Source of the DNA: Sphingobacterium shayense
GTDB lineage: Bacteria; Bacteroidota; Bacteroidia; Sphingobacteriales; Sphingobacteriaceae
Direction of reading: 5' to 3'
Assembly (NCBI RefSeq): GCF_013179575.1
Contig: NZ_JABMCQ010000001.1
Location: forward strand, 1-64,000
Length of the DNA: 64,000 nt
Shown here piece by piece: positions 42,975 to 52,571 of this stretch. The notes beneath the pieces are model-generated. The model searched no databases and was not told the origin of the DNA. It saw nothing but the letters and a program-made list of their open reading frames with translations. The first letter of the stretch is position 1. Each line of letters opens with the position of its first letter. The position numbers and the translations under genes were made by a program.

Positions 42975-44057
42975 ATGAATATCATCGATCGCTATATCAT
43001 TAAAAAATACCTCAGTACGTTTATATTTACTGTAGGTATCTTTATTGTTGTTATTGTCGTTTTCGATGTGTCGGAAAAGCTTGATGATTTCTTAAAAAAT
43101 AAGGCGCCAATGTCGAAGGTCTTTTTCGAATATTATGCCTTAGGGAGTATTCCTTTTTTTCTTAATATGCTCACCCCTTTGATTAACTTTATCGCGGTAA
43201 TTTTTTTTACTTCGAAAATGGCGGATCAGACAGAGATCGTTCCTATTTTAAGTGGTGGAATGAGTTTCAATCGTTTCTTGCGACCTTATCTCTTTTCGGC
43301 AGGAATAATTTTCGCGTTTACTTTTGTTTCAAATATTTGGATTATTCCATATACGAATAAGATCAAGGTTAATTTTGAAAATGTATACGTAAAGCCTCAA
43401 AAAGTAAGTACCTCGACGCTATCCACACATATGCAAATTGATTCTAATACTTATGTGTACATCGATAATTTTGATACTAAACGGAATATCGGTTATAATT
43501 TCTCGATGGAAAAATTTGAGGGCGATAGACTAATAGAGAAGTTGATGGCCCAGCGAATAACCTGGGATTCTACAGCTACGAAGTGGAAGATAGAAGATTA
43601 CAGTATTCGTTTTATTGACGGTCTAGATGAAAAAATGGAGAAGGGTAGTTCACGTGATACAACATTAGATATGTTACCGCGCGATTTTGAAGTATATGAC
43701 AATGTTTTCACTGCAATGGATACGAAGGAACTGAATCAGCGAATTCGAAAGGAGGAAACGCGAGGAACGGGAATGATGACGGACTTACTGCTGGAAAAGT
43801 ATAAACGTTATATTGGTCCATTCTCTGCTTTTATTCTAACTTTAATGGGGGTATCTCTTTCTTCGAAAAAAGTACGAGGAGGAATTGGCCTTTCATTAGG
43901 AATCGGAATTGCCCTTAGTTTTACATACTTGGTGCTCGTACAGTTTTCGACTATGTTTTCCTTAAAGGGAGGTTTGCCACCACTTATTGCAATATTAATC
44001 CCCAATGTACTATTTCTACTGCTAGGATTGTGGCTGAAATATAAAGCTCCAAAATAA
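42975..44057 (+). CDS. LptF/LptG-family permease
   Basis: A 360-residue inner-membrane subunit of the ABC system that extracts lipopolysaccharide and pushes it to the outer membrane. The N-terminal helix is preceded by MNIIDRYIIKKYLSTFIFTVGIF, typical of YjgP/YjgQ proteins; further helices are ALGSIPFFLNMLTPLINFIAVIFF and FSAGIIFAFTFVSNIWIIPY, then a large periplasmic beta domain (about 130-265) and three helices at the end. It belongs with the OstA-like gene elsewhere in the window in the same pathway. Whether it is F or G cannot be decided. EamA-family gene follows after 2 nt. Confidence 0.9.
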   Translation: MNIIDRYIIKKYLSTFIFTVGIFIVVIVVFDVSEKLDDFLKNKAPMSKVFFEYYALGSIPFFLNMLTPLINFIAVIFFTSKMADQTEIVPILSGGMSFNRFLRPYLFSAGIIFAFTFVSNIWIIPYTNKIKVNFENVYVKPQKVSTSTLSTHMQIDSNTYVYIDNFDTKRNIGYNFSMEKFEGDRLIEKLMAQRITWDSTATKWKIEDYSIRFIDGLDEKMEKGSSRDTTLDMLPRDFEVYDNVFTAMDTKELNQRIRKEETRGTGMMTDLLLEKYKRYIGPFSAFILTLMGVSLSSKKVRGGIGLSLGIGIALSFTYLVLVQFSTMFSLKGGLPPLIAILIPNVLFLLLGLWLKYKAPK

Positions 44058-44059
44058 TC

Positions 44060-44971
44060 ATGATTCTTCCTTCCGTTAATAAGAATGTCCTTATTTTACA
44101 TTTAACCGTGTTAGTCTGGGGATTCACCGGTATACTTGGTGAACTTATATCTGTGTCCGCGCTCCATCTAGTCTGGTACCGGGTGGTTATCGCGGCACTT
44201 TCTTTATTTATTTACTTTATTATAATTGGAAAATCAGTTCAGGTTACTAAGCAAAAGCTTATTCAAATTGTATTGGTTGGAGGAATTGTCGGATTGCATT
44301 GGGTACTGTTCTTTTATGCGATCAAGATTTCGACCGTTTCGGTAACCTTGGTCACATTATCTGCAACCACACTTTTCACCTCGATTCTTGAGCCCATTAT
44401 TAATCGGAAAAAGATAGCGAAAACAGATGTTGGTGTTGGACTTATTATCCTTTTCGGTATTTATCTGATATTCAAGTTCGAGTTTCAATATGTTTGGGGG
44501 ATAGTAAGCGGATTATCTTGTGCACTCTTTGCTAGTATTTTTTCAATTTTGAATGCACGCATGGTTAAACACACGAGTCCAACCATTATAACATTCTATG
44601 AAATGTTAGGTGCATTTCTTTGCGTTTCACTAATTATGTTGGCTACAGGTAAGTTCGATGAGAATATGTGGTTAATCGGAATGGACTGGGTATATTTATT
44701 ACTTTTAGGGGTTGTATGTACAGCTGTCGCCTATGTATTAGGGGTAGCAGTGATGAAGGAACTGAGTGCATTTACAGTGGCTCTAACCACAAATATGGAG
44801 CCGGTTTATGGGATAATATTAGCTATTCTCGTTTTTGGAAATAAAGAAACGATGAGTACTGGTTTCTATGTCGGGGCGGTAATTGTTTTAGGCGCGGTCT
44901 TCTTATATCCATACATCAAAACTAAACTAGAAAATAAGGAACGCTCATTAATAAATCGAAAATTACATTGA
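44060..44971 (+). CDS. EamA/DMT-family transporter
   Basis: A 303-residue protein of ten membrane helices with two EamA repeats, for instance HLTVLVWGFTGILGELISVSALHLVWYRV near 12-40, VTLSATTLFTSILEPIINRKKI and VALTTNMEPVYGIILAILVFGNKE. Members of this family export or import small metabolites; the substrate cannot be inferred. It starts two bases after the LptF/G-type gene and is presumably co-transcribed, but no shared role is obvious. A terminator follows at 44979-45003. The C-terminal residues (KTKLENKERSLINRKLH) form a basic cytoplasmic tail. Confidence 0.9.
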   Translation: MILPSVNKNVLILHLTVLVWGFTGILGELISVSALHLVWYRVVIAALSLFIYFIIIGKSVQVTKQKLIQIVLVGGIVGLHWVLFFYAIKISTVSVTLVTLSATTLFTSILEPIINRKKIAKTDVGVGLIILFGIYLIFKFEFQYVWGIVSGLSCALFASIFSILNARMVKHTSPTIITFYEMLGAFLCVSLIMLATGKFDENMWLIGMDWVYLLLLGVVCTAVAYVLGVAVMKELSAFTVALTTNMEPVYGIILAILVFGNKETMSTGFYVGAVIVLGAVFLYPYIKTKLENKERSLINRKLH

Positions 44972-44978
44972 TTCAGAA

Positions 44979-45003
44979 AAAAACCGGAATGAATCCGGTT
45001 TTT
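44979..45003. terminator. Bidirectional terminator between the EamA gene and gltD
   Basis: AAAAACCGGA, loop ATGAA, TCCGGTTTTT is a perfect 10-bp stem with A/T runs on both sides. It ends both the plus-strand tgt-lptF/G-eamA operon and the minus-strand gltBD operon. Confidence 0.88.
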
Positions 45004-45022
45004 ATTGATACTAAATATGAAA

Positions 45023-46489
45023 CTAAGCGTATGAGACTGATTTATCCTTGCATTCAAGTTCTGAGTAACCCATAAGGTACTCATCCACTTTTCTTGCACA
45101 TTCTCGACCTTCAGAAATCGCCCACACTACAAGTGATTGGCCACGACGCATATCGCCTGCTACGAAGACATTGTCTACTGAGGTCTTATATTCTCCTTCT
45201 TTTGCATCCACATTTCCTCGATCGCTAAGTTTTACACCCAACTGTTGAAGTAATCCATCATGCTGAGGGTGGAGAAAACCCATGGCTAATGTAACAAGCT
45301 GACATGGAAGTTCACGTTGTGATCCTTCTACCTCTTTGAATTTTGTTGGTCGTCCGAGATGGTCCACCTCCCATTCTAAATCTACTACTAAGGCGGCCCG
45401 TACATTTCCGTTTTGGTCGCCAAGAAATTCTTTAGTACTAATGCTCCAATGTCGTTGGCAGCCTTCCTCATGAGAGGTTGTTGTTTTTAACAACATCGGA
45501 TAGGTCGGCCACGGCATAGCATCAGTCCGCTGTGTTGGAGGCTGTGGCATTAGCTCAAACTGTGTTACGCTTGCTGCCCCATGACGGTTTGAAGTTCCTA
45601 CGCAATCAGATCCAGTATCGCCTCCGCCGATTACTAAAACATCCTTTGCCGCGGCATGAATTTCTTCGACTTCAATGGGTGAGTTACCGACACGTTTATT
45701 TTGCTGTTTTAAGAATTCCATTGCATAATGGACGCCTTTTAGATCGCGACCCGGAATTGGTAAGTCGCGTGGAATAGTCGAACCACCAGATAAAACGACA
45801 GCATCGTATTCCTTAAGCTCACTGGTAGGAACATTCGCCCCCACTTCCGAATTGGTTCGGAATTCAATTCCCGATCGTTCCATGATTTCTATCCGACGAT
45901 CGATTATCGTTTTATCAAGTTTAAAGTCAGGTATCCCGTAACGTAATAATCCTCCAACTTTGTCATCACGTTCATAAAGTACAACGTCGTGACCTGCTTT
46001 GTTCAATTGTGCAGCAGCAGCTAGACCAGCCGGTCCTCCACCCACTACGGCAACACGTTTTCCAGTTTTGATGTATGACTGGTTTGGTTGTACAAAATTG
46101 TTCTTATAGGCGATCTCGATGATATGTTTTTCTATTTCTTCGATCGCTACCGGAGATTTGTTAATACCGAGTACACAAGCCGCCTCACATGGTGCCGGAC
46201 AAATCCGGCCAGTGAATTCCGGAAAGTTATTTGTCGAAACGAGTATATTATACGCTTCTTCCCAACGTGCATCATAAACGGCGTCATTGAACTCTGGAAT
46301 AACGTTGCCTAGCGGGCACCCAGAATGGCAAAAAGGGATGCCGCAATTCATACAACGTGCCGCCTGATCGTTTAATTGTTCTGTGGAATATGGTTGGACA
46401 AATTCCTGATAATTTTGTTTTCTATTTTCTACAGAGTCTTTCTGAGGAAGTGCTCTCTCAAATTCTAAAAATCCTGTTGGTTTTCCCAT
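45023..46489 (-). CDS. gltD: Glutamate synthase, small subunit
   Basis: Passes electrons from NADPH through FAD to the large subunit. The 488-residue protein has N-terminal iron-sulfur cysteines [24 protein letters not shown] near 42-58, FAD motif [24 protein letters not shown] near 148, and an NADPH motif [23 protein letters not shown] near 285. The closing segment [25 protein letters not shown] is the usual FAD contact. It sits 20 nt after gltB behind a GGAGGAAC ribosome binding site, and both genes are read from one promoter upstream of gltB. Confidence 0.96.
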   Translation of the reverse strand: MGKPTGFLEFERALPQKDSVENRKQNYQEFVQPYSTEQLNDQAARCMNCGIPFCHSGCPLGNVIPEFNDAVYDARWEEAYNILVSTNNFPEFTGRICPAPCEAACVLGINKSPVAIEEIEKHIIEIAYKNNFVQPNQSYIKTGKRVAVVGGGPAGLAAAAQLNKAGHDVVLYERDDKVGGLLRYGIPDFKLDKTIIDRRIEIMERSGIEFRTNSEVGANVPTSELKEYDAVVLSGGSTIPRDLPIPGRDLKGVHYAMEFLKQQNKRVGNSPIEVEEIHAAAKDVLVIGGGDTGSDCVGTSNRHGAASVTQFELMPQPPTQRTDAMPWPTYPMLLKTTTSHEEGCQRHWSISTKEFLGDQNGNVRAALVVDLEWEVDHLGRPTKFKEVEGSQRELPCQLVTLAMGFLHPQHDGLLQQLGVKLSDRGNVDAKEGEYKTSVDNVFVAGDMRRGQSLVVWAISEGRECARKVDEYLMGYSELECKDKSVSYA

Positions 46490-46509
46490 TATATGTTCCT
46501 CCTCTTAGA

Positions 46510-49500
46510 TTAAGCTTCGATTAATTTTTTACGCAATACATTTTTATATTCGCGAGGGAAAACTTTTACAAATTTACCCTTCTGTTGTGTCCAGTTTTCC
46601 AATATGAAATTCGCCCTGTCACTGTTTGTCAAGTTGGTGTGTCGTTTTAATAATGCAATAATCGCTGTCTCATCTTCTGTGTCCAGAGGGTCAAGGTCAA
46701 CCATCTCTTGATTACAGTTTTCACGGAAATCGCCAGCGATGTCATATATCCATGCGATTCCTCCGCTCATACCTGCCGCAAAGTTTCGACCGGTTTGTCC
46801 TAATATTAATGCACGTCCACCTGTCATATATTCGCAACCATGGTCCCCGATTCCTTCAACGACGGCAGTAGCTCCAGAGTTTCGCACAGCAAAACGCTCA
46901 CCAGCCATACCGTTAATGAACAAGTGACCCGAGGTCGCCCCGTAAAGAGCTACATTGCCGATGATAATATTATCGTGGGCTGTTAAAGGGCTGTCCGCGG
47001 TCGGGTAGATAGCTAGCTGTGCGCCCGATAAACCTTTTCCGACATAGTCATTAGCTTCACCTTCAAGTTCAAAAGAAAGGCCTTTTGCACCAAAAGCGCC
47101 GAATGATTGACCAGCGGATCCTTCGAATTTAAAGTTGATGGTATTGTCTGGTAAACCTTCTGCGCCATAATTCTTGGAAACTTCGTTGGAGAGCATGGTT
47201 CCAATAGTACGGTCAGTGTTTTTTACCTTGAACGTTCCAAATACTGGTAATTTTGATTCTAACGCGGTTTTCGCTTGTGTTAGTAATCCCCAATCGAGGA
47301 TCATGCTTAATCCGTGGTCTTGTTCCTGTGTGTTATGCAAACTTTCTGAGGGTTCGTTTCTTGCAACATAAAGGATTTTCGAAAAATCGACTTTTGATGC
47401 TTTCCAGTGATCAATATTTTCGCGTTTTTTTAAGAATTGTGCACGACCAACCATTTCGTTAATAGTACGGAATCCCAATTGTGCCATTGTCTCGCGTATT
47501 TCTTCAGCCAAGAAGCGGAATAGATTTACAATATCTTCGGGTTTACCTGAGAATAATTTTTGTAGTTCAGGATCTTGTGTGGCTACGCCAACAGGACACG
47601 TATTCAAATGACATTTACGCATCATAATACACCCACCTGCAATTAGTGCTGCAGTAGCGACTCCCCATTCTTCGGCTCCAAGTAATGTGGCGATGACAAT
47701 GTCTTTTCCTGTTTTCATTTGGCCATCAGCCTGTAAAACAACACGGCTACGAAGTTTGTTGTGAACCAACGTTTGGTGAGCTTCAGCTAGTCCTAGTTCC
47801 CACGGTAATCCGGCATGTTTGATCGAACTTACAGGAGATGCGCCTGTCCCTCCATCGAACCCGGCGATTAAGATCACATCAGCATGCGCCTTAGCAACAC
47901 CTGCAGCGATAGTTCCAACACCTGCCTTGGATACTAACTTCACGTTTATTCTTGCTTTTCGATTTGCATTCTTTAAATCGAAGATTAGTTGGGCTAAGTC
48001 CTCGATGGAATAGATATCGTGATGAGGGGGAGGAGAGATTAGACCGACTCCTGGAGTTGCATGGCGAAGTCTAGCAATAAAATCGTTAACCTTGTGCCCA
48101 GGGAGTTGACCGCCTTCTCCTGGCTTAGCACCTTGTGCCATTTTTATTTGTATTTCATCAGCTTCGGTAAGGTAGTGGGAAGTTACTCCGAAACGGGCCG
48201 AAGCAACTTGTTTGATAGCTGACCGCATAGAATCTCCGTTCGGTAAACGCTCAAAGCGGGCGGCGTCTTCACCTCCCTCACCAGTATTACTTTTTGCACC
48301 GATGCGGTTCATTGCAATGGCTAACGTGCTATGAGCCTGAGTCGAAATCGATCCCATGGACATCGCGCCAGTAGCAAACCTTTTCATGATGTTTTCAATA
48401 GGTTCTACTTCATTAATTGGAACCGGTGTGCGGTGTTTTGCGAAGTCTAGTAACCCCCGTAGGGTGAACATGCGTTCTTTTTGATTATTTATGATCGAAG
48501 CATATTGTTTGTATGATTCGTAGTCATTTCCACGACAGGCCTTTTGTAGTAAATGTACGGTCTCTGGGCTCCATAAATGCCCTTCGCCGCGACGCTTCCA
48601 CTGATAGATACCACCTTCAGGGAGTAGTTTCTTCTCTGTACGAGATTCTCCAAATGCACGCCAGTGTTTTGCAAGCGATTCTTTCGCTATATCATCAAGC
48701 GTTAGCCCACCAATACGAGAAACCGAGCCACAGAAGTATTTGTCAACTACCGATATGTCGATTCCTAGTACTTCAAAAATTTGTGCGCCGTGGTAGGACT
48801 GTAACGTTGAAATGCCCATTTTAGAAAAGATCTTCAAGAGCCCTGAACATATTGCCTTAACATAGTTCTTCTTTAAATCTTCCCAATCCAACTCGGTGTC
48901 AATTTGTCCAAGTTCTTTCATTGTCCGTATAGAGGCTAAAGCCATATAGGGGTTGATTGCTGTGGCTCCAAAGGCTAAAAGGCAAGCAAAATGATGTACT
49001 TCCCAAACATCACCAGCCTCCACCACTAAACCGACAGCTCCTCGATTTCCGGTCTTTATTAAGTGATGGTGTACAGCGGATACCGCGAGTATAGATGGTA
49101 TCGCTGCGTGTTGTGAATCTATGGCACGATCGGAAAGAATAATCACTTCGAATCCATCACGTACTGCATCATCTGCATAACGGCAAAGACGTTCAATTCC
49201 GGCTTCCAAAGAGCCGGGTTTCCCATCTGCCTTGAAATATAACTGTAAAGTTTTTGCCTGGAATATTCCGGTATCAATGGAACGAAGTTTTTCTAATTCA
49301 CTCGAAGTTAGAATTGGATGCTCCAGTGTAACGCAATGACAGAATTTTTTATCCTCAATTAAGATGTTACCAGCGTTCCCTATAAACGTCGCTAAACTCA
49401 TAACTAGTCGTTCACGAATAGGATCTATCGGCGGGTTCGTTACTTGAGCGAAAAATTGCTTGAAGTAGCTAGAAAGGTGTTGTGGTTGATCCGAAAGTAT

Positions 49501-51024
49501 CGCTAACGGAACATCGGTTCCCATGGAACCAATCGGCTCATAGCCAGTTAAGGCCATCGGTGTAAGGATAGTTTCAAGATCCTCTCTCGAGTAACCGAAG
49601 GATTGTTGGTATTTGAAAACGGACTCTTTTTTCAGATAGGTATAAGTAACCCGAGGAGTTTCCAACTCGTCCATTCGAATCTTATATCGATCGATCCAAT
49701 CACCGTAAGGTTGTTTATTTATCAGCTCGTTTTTGATATCTTCATCGGAACGTATACATCCTTGTTGCATATCTACAACGAATATTTTTCCAGGTTGTTG
49801 ACGTCCTTTTTTTATGATAATACTTTCAGGAATAGGAAGTGCACCCGCTTCGGAGGCGACGATTACGCGTTCGTCAGATGTGACTGCATAGCGTAAAGGA
49901 CGAAGTCCATTGCGATCGAGCGTTGCACCAATAATTTTCCCATCCGTGAAGCATAATGCAGCAGGTCCGTCCCAAGGTTCCATCAATGTAGCATGATATT
50001 CGTAAAATGCTTTTTTTAGAGGATCCATTTGTGTATTGCCATCCCAGGCTTCTGGTACCAGCATCAACATGACGTGTGGTAGACTGCGACCCGTATGTAA
50101 TAAGAGTTCAACGACATTGTCCAAACACGCTGAATCCGATTGTCCGCGATCAACTACAGGAAGTAGTATTTCCATCTCCTCGTCGGAAAAATAAGGGGAT
50201 GATAATGATCGCGCTCCCGCGTAAAACCAGTTTAAGTTACCGGTAAGTGTATTGATTTCTCCATTATGGGCAATGTTGCGAAACGGCTGAGCCAATGACC
50301 AAGAAGGGAAAGTGTTCGTTGAAAATCTGGAGTGCACAAGTCCAAAAGCTGAAACAACGCGAGGGTCACGTAGATCCTCAAAGTAGGAACCAACCTGATA
50401 TGTTGTCAACTGACCTTTGTAAATTATTGTTTGACACGATAACGAAGCGATATATAATGGTAACGGATATTCTTGGTGTTCTTTTACTTTTTGGATGATC
50501 AAACGTCGTAATACAAATAATTTTCGTTCGAAATCTTCAGTGGTTGAAACGCCATCTGGACGAGAAACAAAAAATTGAACGATTTCCGGTTCTGCACCCA
50601 ACGCCGTAACTCCAATTCCGTCGCGATTCACCGGTACATCTCGGAACCCAAGAAATTTCATTCCACGGTCTTCTGTCGCCTCGATAATAGCATTACGACA
50701 AATCGCGTTCGTTTCTTCATCTTTGGGAAGAAACAACATTCCTGTGCCGTAATATCCCGGTTCTTCTAGTTGAATTCCAATGTTGATACATTCCTCCCAC
50801 AAAAATTCGTGTGGCAATTGGATCATTATACCTGCACCGTCTCCGCTTTCAGGATCACAGCCACAAGCGCCTCTGTGCTCCATGTTTTCGAGCATAGTTA
50901 ACGCATCTTTTACTTGTTGATGTGATTTTTCTCCCTTGATGTGTGCCACAAAACCTACTCCACAAGCGTCGTGTTCAAAGTCGGGATTATACAATCCTTG
51001 TTCCGGTAATCTTTCGTTTATCAT
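46510..51024 (-). CDS. gltB: Glutamate synthase, large subunit
   Basis: Makes two glutamates from glutamine and 2-oxoglutarate and so completes ammonia assimilation with glutamine synthetase. The 1504-residue protein follows the family order: class II amidotransferase with the N-terminal nucleophile cysteine in HDACGVGFVAH (Cys21, implying removal of about 20 residues), central domain, FMN/2-oxoglutarate synthase domain (IKMAQGAKPGEGGQLPGHKV near 955) with 3Fe-4S ligands CIMMRKCHLNTCPVGVATQ near 1120, and the C-terminal beta-helix (GNVALYGATSGHLFINGMAGERFAVRNSGA). The start is preceded by GAGGAGAAG. Confidence 0.97.
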   Translation of the reverse strand: MINERLPEQGLYNPDFEHDACGVGFVAHIKGEKSHQQVKDALTMLENMEHRGACGCDPESGDGAGIMIQLPHEFLWEECINIGIQLEEPGYYGTGMLFLPKDEETNAICRNAIIEATEDRGMKFLGFRDVPVNRDGIGVTALGAEPEIVQFFVSRPDGVSTTEDFERKLFVLRRLIIQKVKEHQEYPLPLYIASLSCQTIIYKGQLTTYQVGSYFEDLRDPRVVSAFGLVHSRFSTNTFPSWSLAQPFRNIAHNGEINTLTGNLNWFYAGARSLSSPYFSDEEMEILLPVVDRGQSDSACLDNVVELLLHTGRSLPHVMLMLVPEAWDGNTQMDPLKKAFYEYHATLMEPWDGPAALCFTDGKIIGATLDRNGLRPLRYAVTSDERVIVASEAGALPIPESIIIKKGRQQPGKIFVVDMQQGCIRSDEDIKNELINKQPYGDWIDRYKIRMDELETPRVTYTYLKKESVFKYQQSFGYSREDLETILTPMALTGYEPIGSMGTDVPLAILSDQPQHLSSYFKQFFAQVTNPPIDPIRERLVMSLATFIGNAGNILIEDKKFCHCVTLEHPILTSSELEKLRSIDTGIFQAKTLQLYFKADGKPGSLEAGIERLCRYADDAVRDGFEVIILSDRAIDSQHAAIPSILAVSAVHHHLIKTGNRGAVGLVVEAGDVWEVHHFACLLAFGATAINPYMALASIRTMKELGQIDTELDWEDLKKNYVKAICSGLLKIFSKMGISTLQSYHGAQIFEVLGIDISVVDKYFCGSVSRIGGLTLDDIAKESLAKHWRAFGESRTEKKLLPEGGIYQWKRRGEGHLWSPETVHLLQKACRGNDYESYKQYASIINNQKERMFTLRGLLDFAKHRTPVPINEVEPIENIMKRFATGAMSMGSISTQAHSTLAIAMNRIGAKSNTGEGGEDAARFERLPNGDSMRSAIKQVASARFGVTSHYLTEADEIQIKMAQGAKPGEGGQLPGHKVNDFIARLRHATPGVGLISPPPHHDIYSIEDLAQLIFDLKNANRKARINVKLVSKAGVGTIAAGVAKAHADVILIAGFDGGTGASPVSSIKHAGLPWELGLAEAHQTLVHNKLRSRVVLQADGQMKTGKDIVIATLLGAEEWGVATAALIAGGCIMMRKCHLNTCPVGVATQDPELQKLFSGKPEDIVNLFRFLAEEIRETMAQLGFRTINEMVGRAQFLKKRENIDHWKASKVDFSKILYVARNEPSESLHNTQEQDHGLSMILDWGLLTQAKTALESKLPVFGTFKVKNTDRTIGTMLSNEVSKNYGAEGLPDNTINFKFEGSAGQSFGAFGAKGLSFELEGEANDYVGKGLSGAQLAIYPTADSPLTAHDNIIIGNVALYGATSGHLFINGMAGERFAVRNSGATAVVEGIGDHGCEYMTGGRALILGQTGRNFAAGMSGGIAWIYDIAGDFRENCNQEMVDLDPLDTEDETAIIALLKRHTNLTNSDRANFILENWTQQKGKFVKVFPREYKNVLRKKLIEA

Positions 51025-51324
51025 CTTCTCCTCAAAATATTTGGTTGCTAATATACGAATAAAAATTAGTTTTTATTGTAAATATTGTAAATTAAATTCG
51101 ATAATGTTATTTTATTGATAAATTTAGCCTGTTTTTTTATTGATATTGTATTCTCTTTTGCTGGAATGTGGTTCGAGTGAATATCCTTCTGCTATTAGAC
51201 TAGCACAGCGAATAAACCTAGGCGCAGTTTATCCTTAATTTAAGGGACGTAGTTTGAACCAACTGCGGAGGACTAATAACAAGGGGAATTTGTATATTAG
51301 CTCGTTCAAAAAGTATTCATTTTT
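51025..51324. promoter_or_regulatory. Divergent regulatory region with nested inverted repeats
   Basis: This 300-nt gap separates gltB and the epimerase-like gene. At 51223-51229 and 51261-51267 CGCAGTT and AACTGCG form an inverted repeat enclosing the perfect palindrome CCTTAA-T-TTAAGG (51233-51245). Together they could fold as a two-hairpin element or serve as binding sites for a nitrogen regulator. No TAnnTTTG box was seen on either strand. Confidence 0.4.
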
Positions 51325-52422
51325 ATGAAAATCACAGAAGTAAAAGTCTTTCGTTTAAGCATACCAATGGAGCCATTTGTTATTGCAACAGGAACGATGG
51401 ATTATGCACAAAACATATTTATTCAGATCCGCACCGATACGGAACATTACGGCGTAGGGGAATGCTCTGCCTTCCCGATGATCGTTGGAGAAACGCAGGA
51501 TACATGTTTGGTGCTAGCGCGTGATTTTGGTAGGATATTAAAGGGAAAAAACCCATTAATGATTCATGAGCGTATGGCTGAGCTGGCTTTATATATCGCT
51601 GGGAACAGTACAGTGAAGTCTGCATTTGACATGGCTTTGTATGACCTTGCTGCAAAATACGCTGGTGTTCCCTTGTATCGGTTTTTAGGAGGAAAGCCTC
51701 GAGAAATTATTACAGACATTACATTAGGAATCGGTGAACCATCGGTAATGGCTCAAAAAGCCTCTCTGTTAAAGGAGCGAGGTGCTGAAGCTTTAAAAGT
51801 TAAACTAGGTAAATATCCGCAAGATGATATTATGCGAATTCGTGAAATTCGAAAAGCCGTTGGATTTGATATTCCTATTCGCATCGACGCAAATCAAGGA
51901 TGGTCCTATGAGGATGCTGTTGAAACTCTTCGAGGGCTAGAGCCGTTTAAGATCCAATTTTGTGAACAGCCAATGCGTACTTACAATGATCATCGTTTAT
52001 CCGAATTACGTACCCAAACCATTATACCGATTATGGCGGATGAATCTGTATACTCCTGGCACGATGCCGAACGCCTCTGTCGGCAAGATGGTTGTGATTA
52101 TATAAATATTAAGTTTTCCAAGTCATCTGGAATAGCGGAGTCGTTGAGAATACAAACTGTGGCTGCGGAGTATAACGTGCCATGTATGATCGGAGGAATG
52201 CTTGAATCCCGTTTAGCCTTAGCTGCAAAAGTTCACTTTGCATATGCTGCGCCCAATGTGAAGTTTTTCGATCTTGACACGTGTATGGTTGGTCACTTGG
52301 AGGATCCAGTTATTGGCGGTGCGCAATATGACGGTTATCGTGTTTCTATAAAAGATTCCCCAGGAATAGGTGCTGATGTTGAGCAATCGTTCCTTGATAG
52401 GTGTGAATCCTGGACTGTATAA
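51325..52422 (+). CDS. Enolase-superfamily dipeptide epimerase (L-Ala-D/L-Glu epimerase-like)
   Basis: A 365-residue enzyme of the muconate lactonising subgroup. Catalytic parts are EALKVKLGK near 157 (KxK), the metal ligands IRIDANQGW, FCEQPM and IMADESVY, the second base lysine in INIKFSKSSG, and the C-terminal FFDLDTC, whose DxD is typical of dipeptide epimerases. So it most likely changes the configuration of the C-terminal residue in a dipeptide from cell-wall recycling. It is preceded by a regulatory region and followed, 149 nt on, by a deoxyhypusine-synthase-like gene; I see no link in function between these. Confidence 0.87.
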   Translation: MKITEVKVFRLSIPMEPFVIATGTMDYAQNIFIQIRTDTEHYGVGECSAFPMIVGETQDTCLVLARDFGRILKGKNPLMIHERMAELALYIAGNSTVKSAFDMALYDLAAKYAGVPLYRFLGGKPREIITDITLGIGEPSVMAQKASLLKERGAEALKVKLGKYPQDDIMRIREIRKAVGFDIPIRIDANQGWSYEDAVETLRGLEPFKIQFCEQPMRTYNDHRLSELRTQTIIPIMADESVYSWHDAERLCRQDGCDYINIKFSKSSGIAESLRIQTVAAEYNVPCMIGGMLESRLALAAKVHFAYAAPNVKFFDLDTCMVGHLEDPVIGGAQYDGYRVSIKDSPGIGADVEQSFLDRCESWTV

Positions 52423-52571
52423 ACGTGTCCATAAAGTGTTTGTCTTCTCTGAAGATCTATTAACTTTCTAAAAGGGAGATCTAATGATCAGTATGAGTAT
52501 GTTCACTCCAGTATTGTATGGCAAATCGTTCCGATTATGTATCTTTGTTTCAGAATTGAAAATTTGAAACT
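52423..52571. promoter_or_regulatory. Promoter region of the deoxyhypusine-synthase-like gene
   Basis: TATCTTTG at 52540-52547 lies 24 nt before the ATG at 52572; TTG at 52514-52516 is 23 nt further upstream, fitting the -33 element. Two AGATCT sites frame the first part of the gap but nothing else is seen. Confidence 0.5.

Noticed and set aside
51171-51240. tRNA-like TTCGA stretch upstream of the epimerase-like gene
   Set aside because: GGTTCGAG appears but no acceptor stem, D-arm or anticodon arm can be folded around it.
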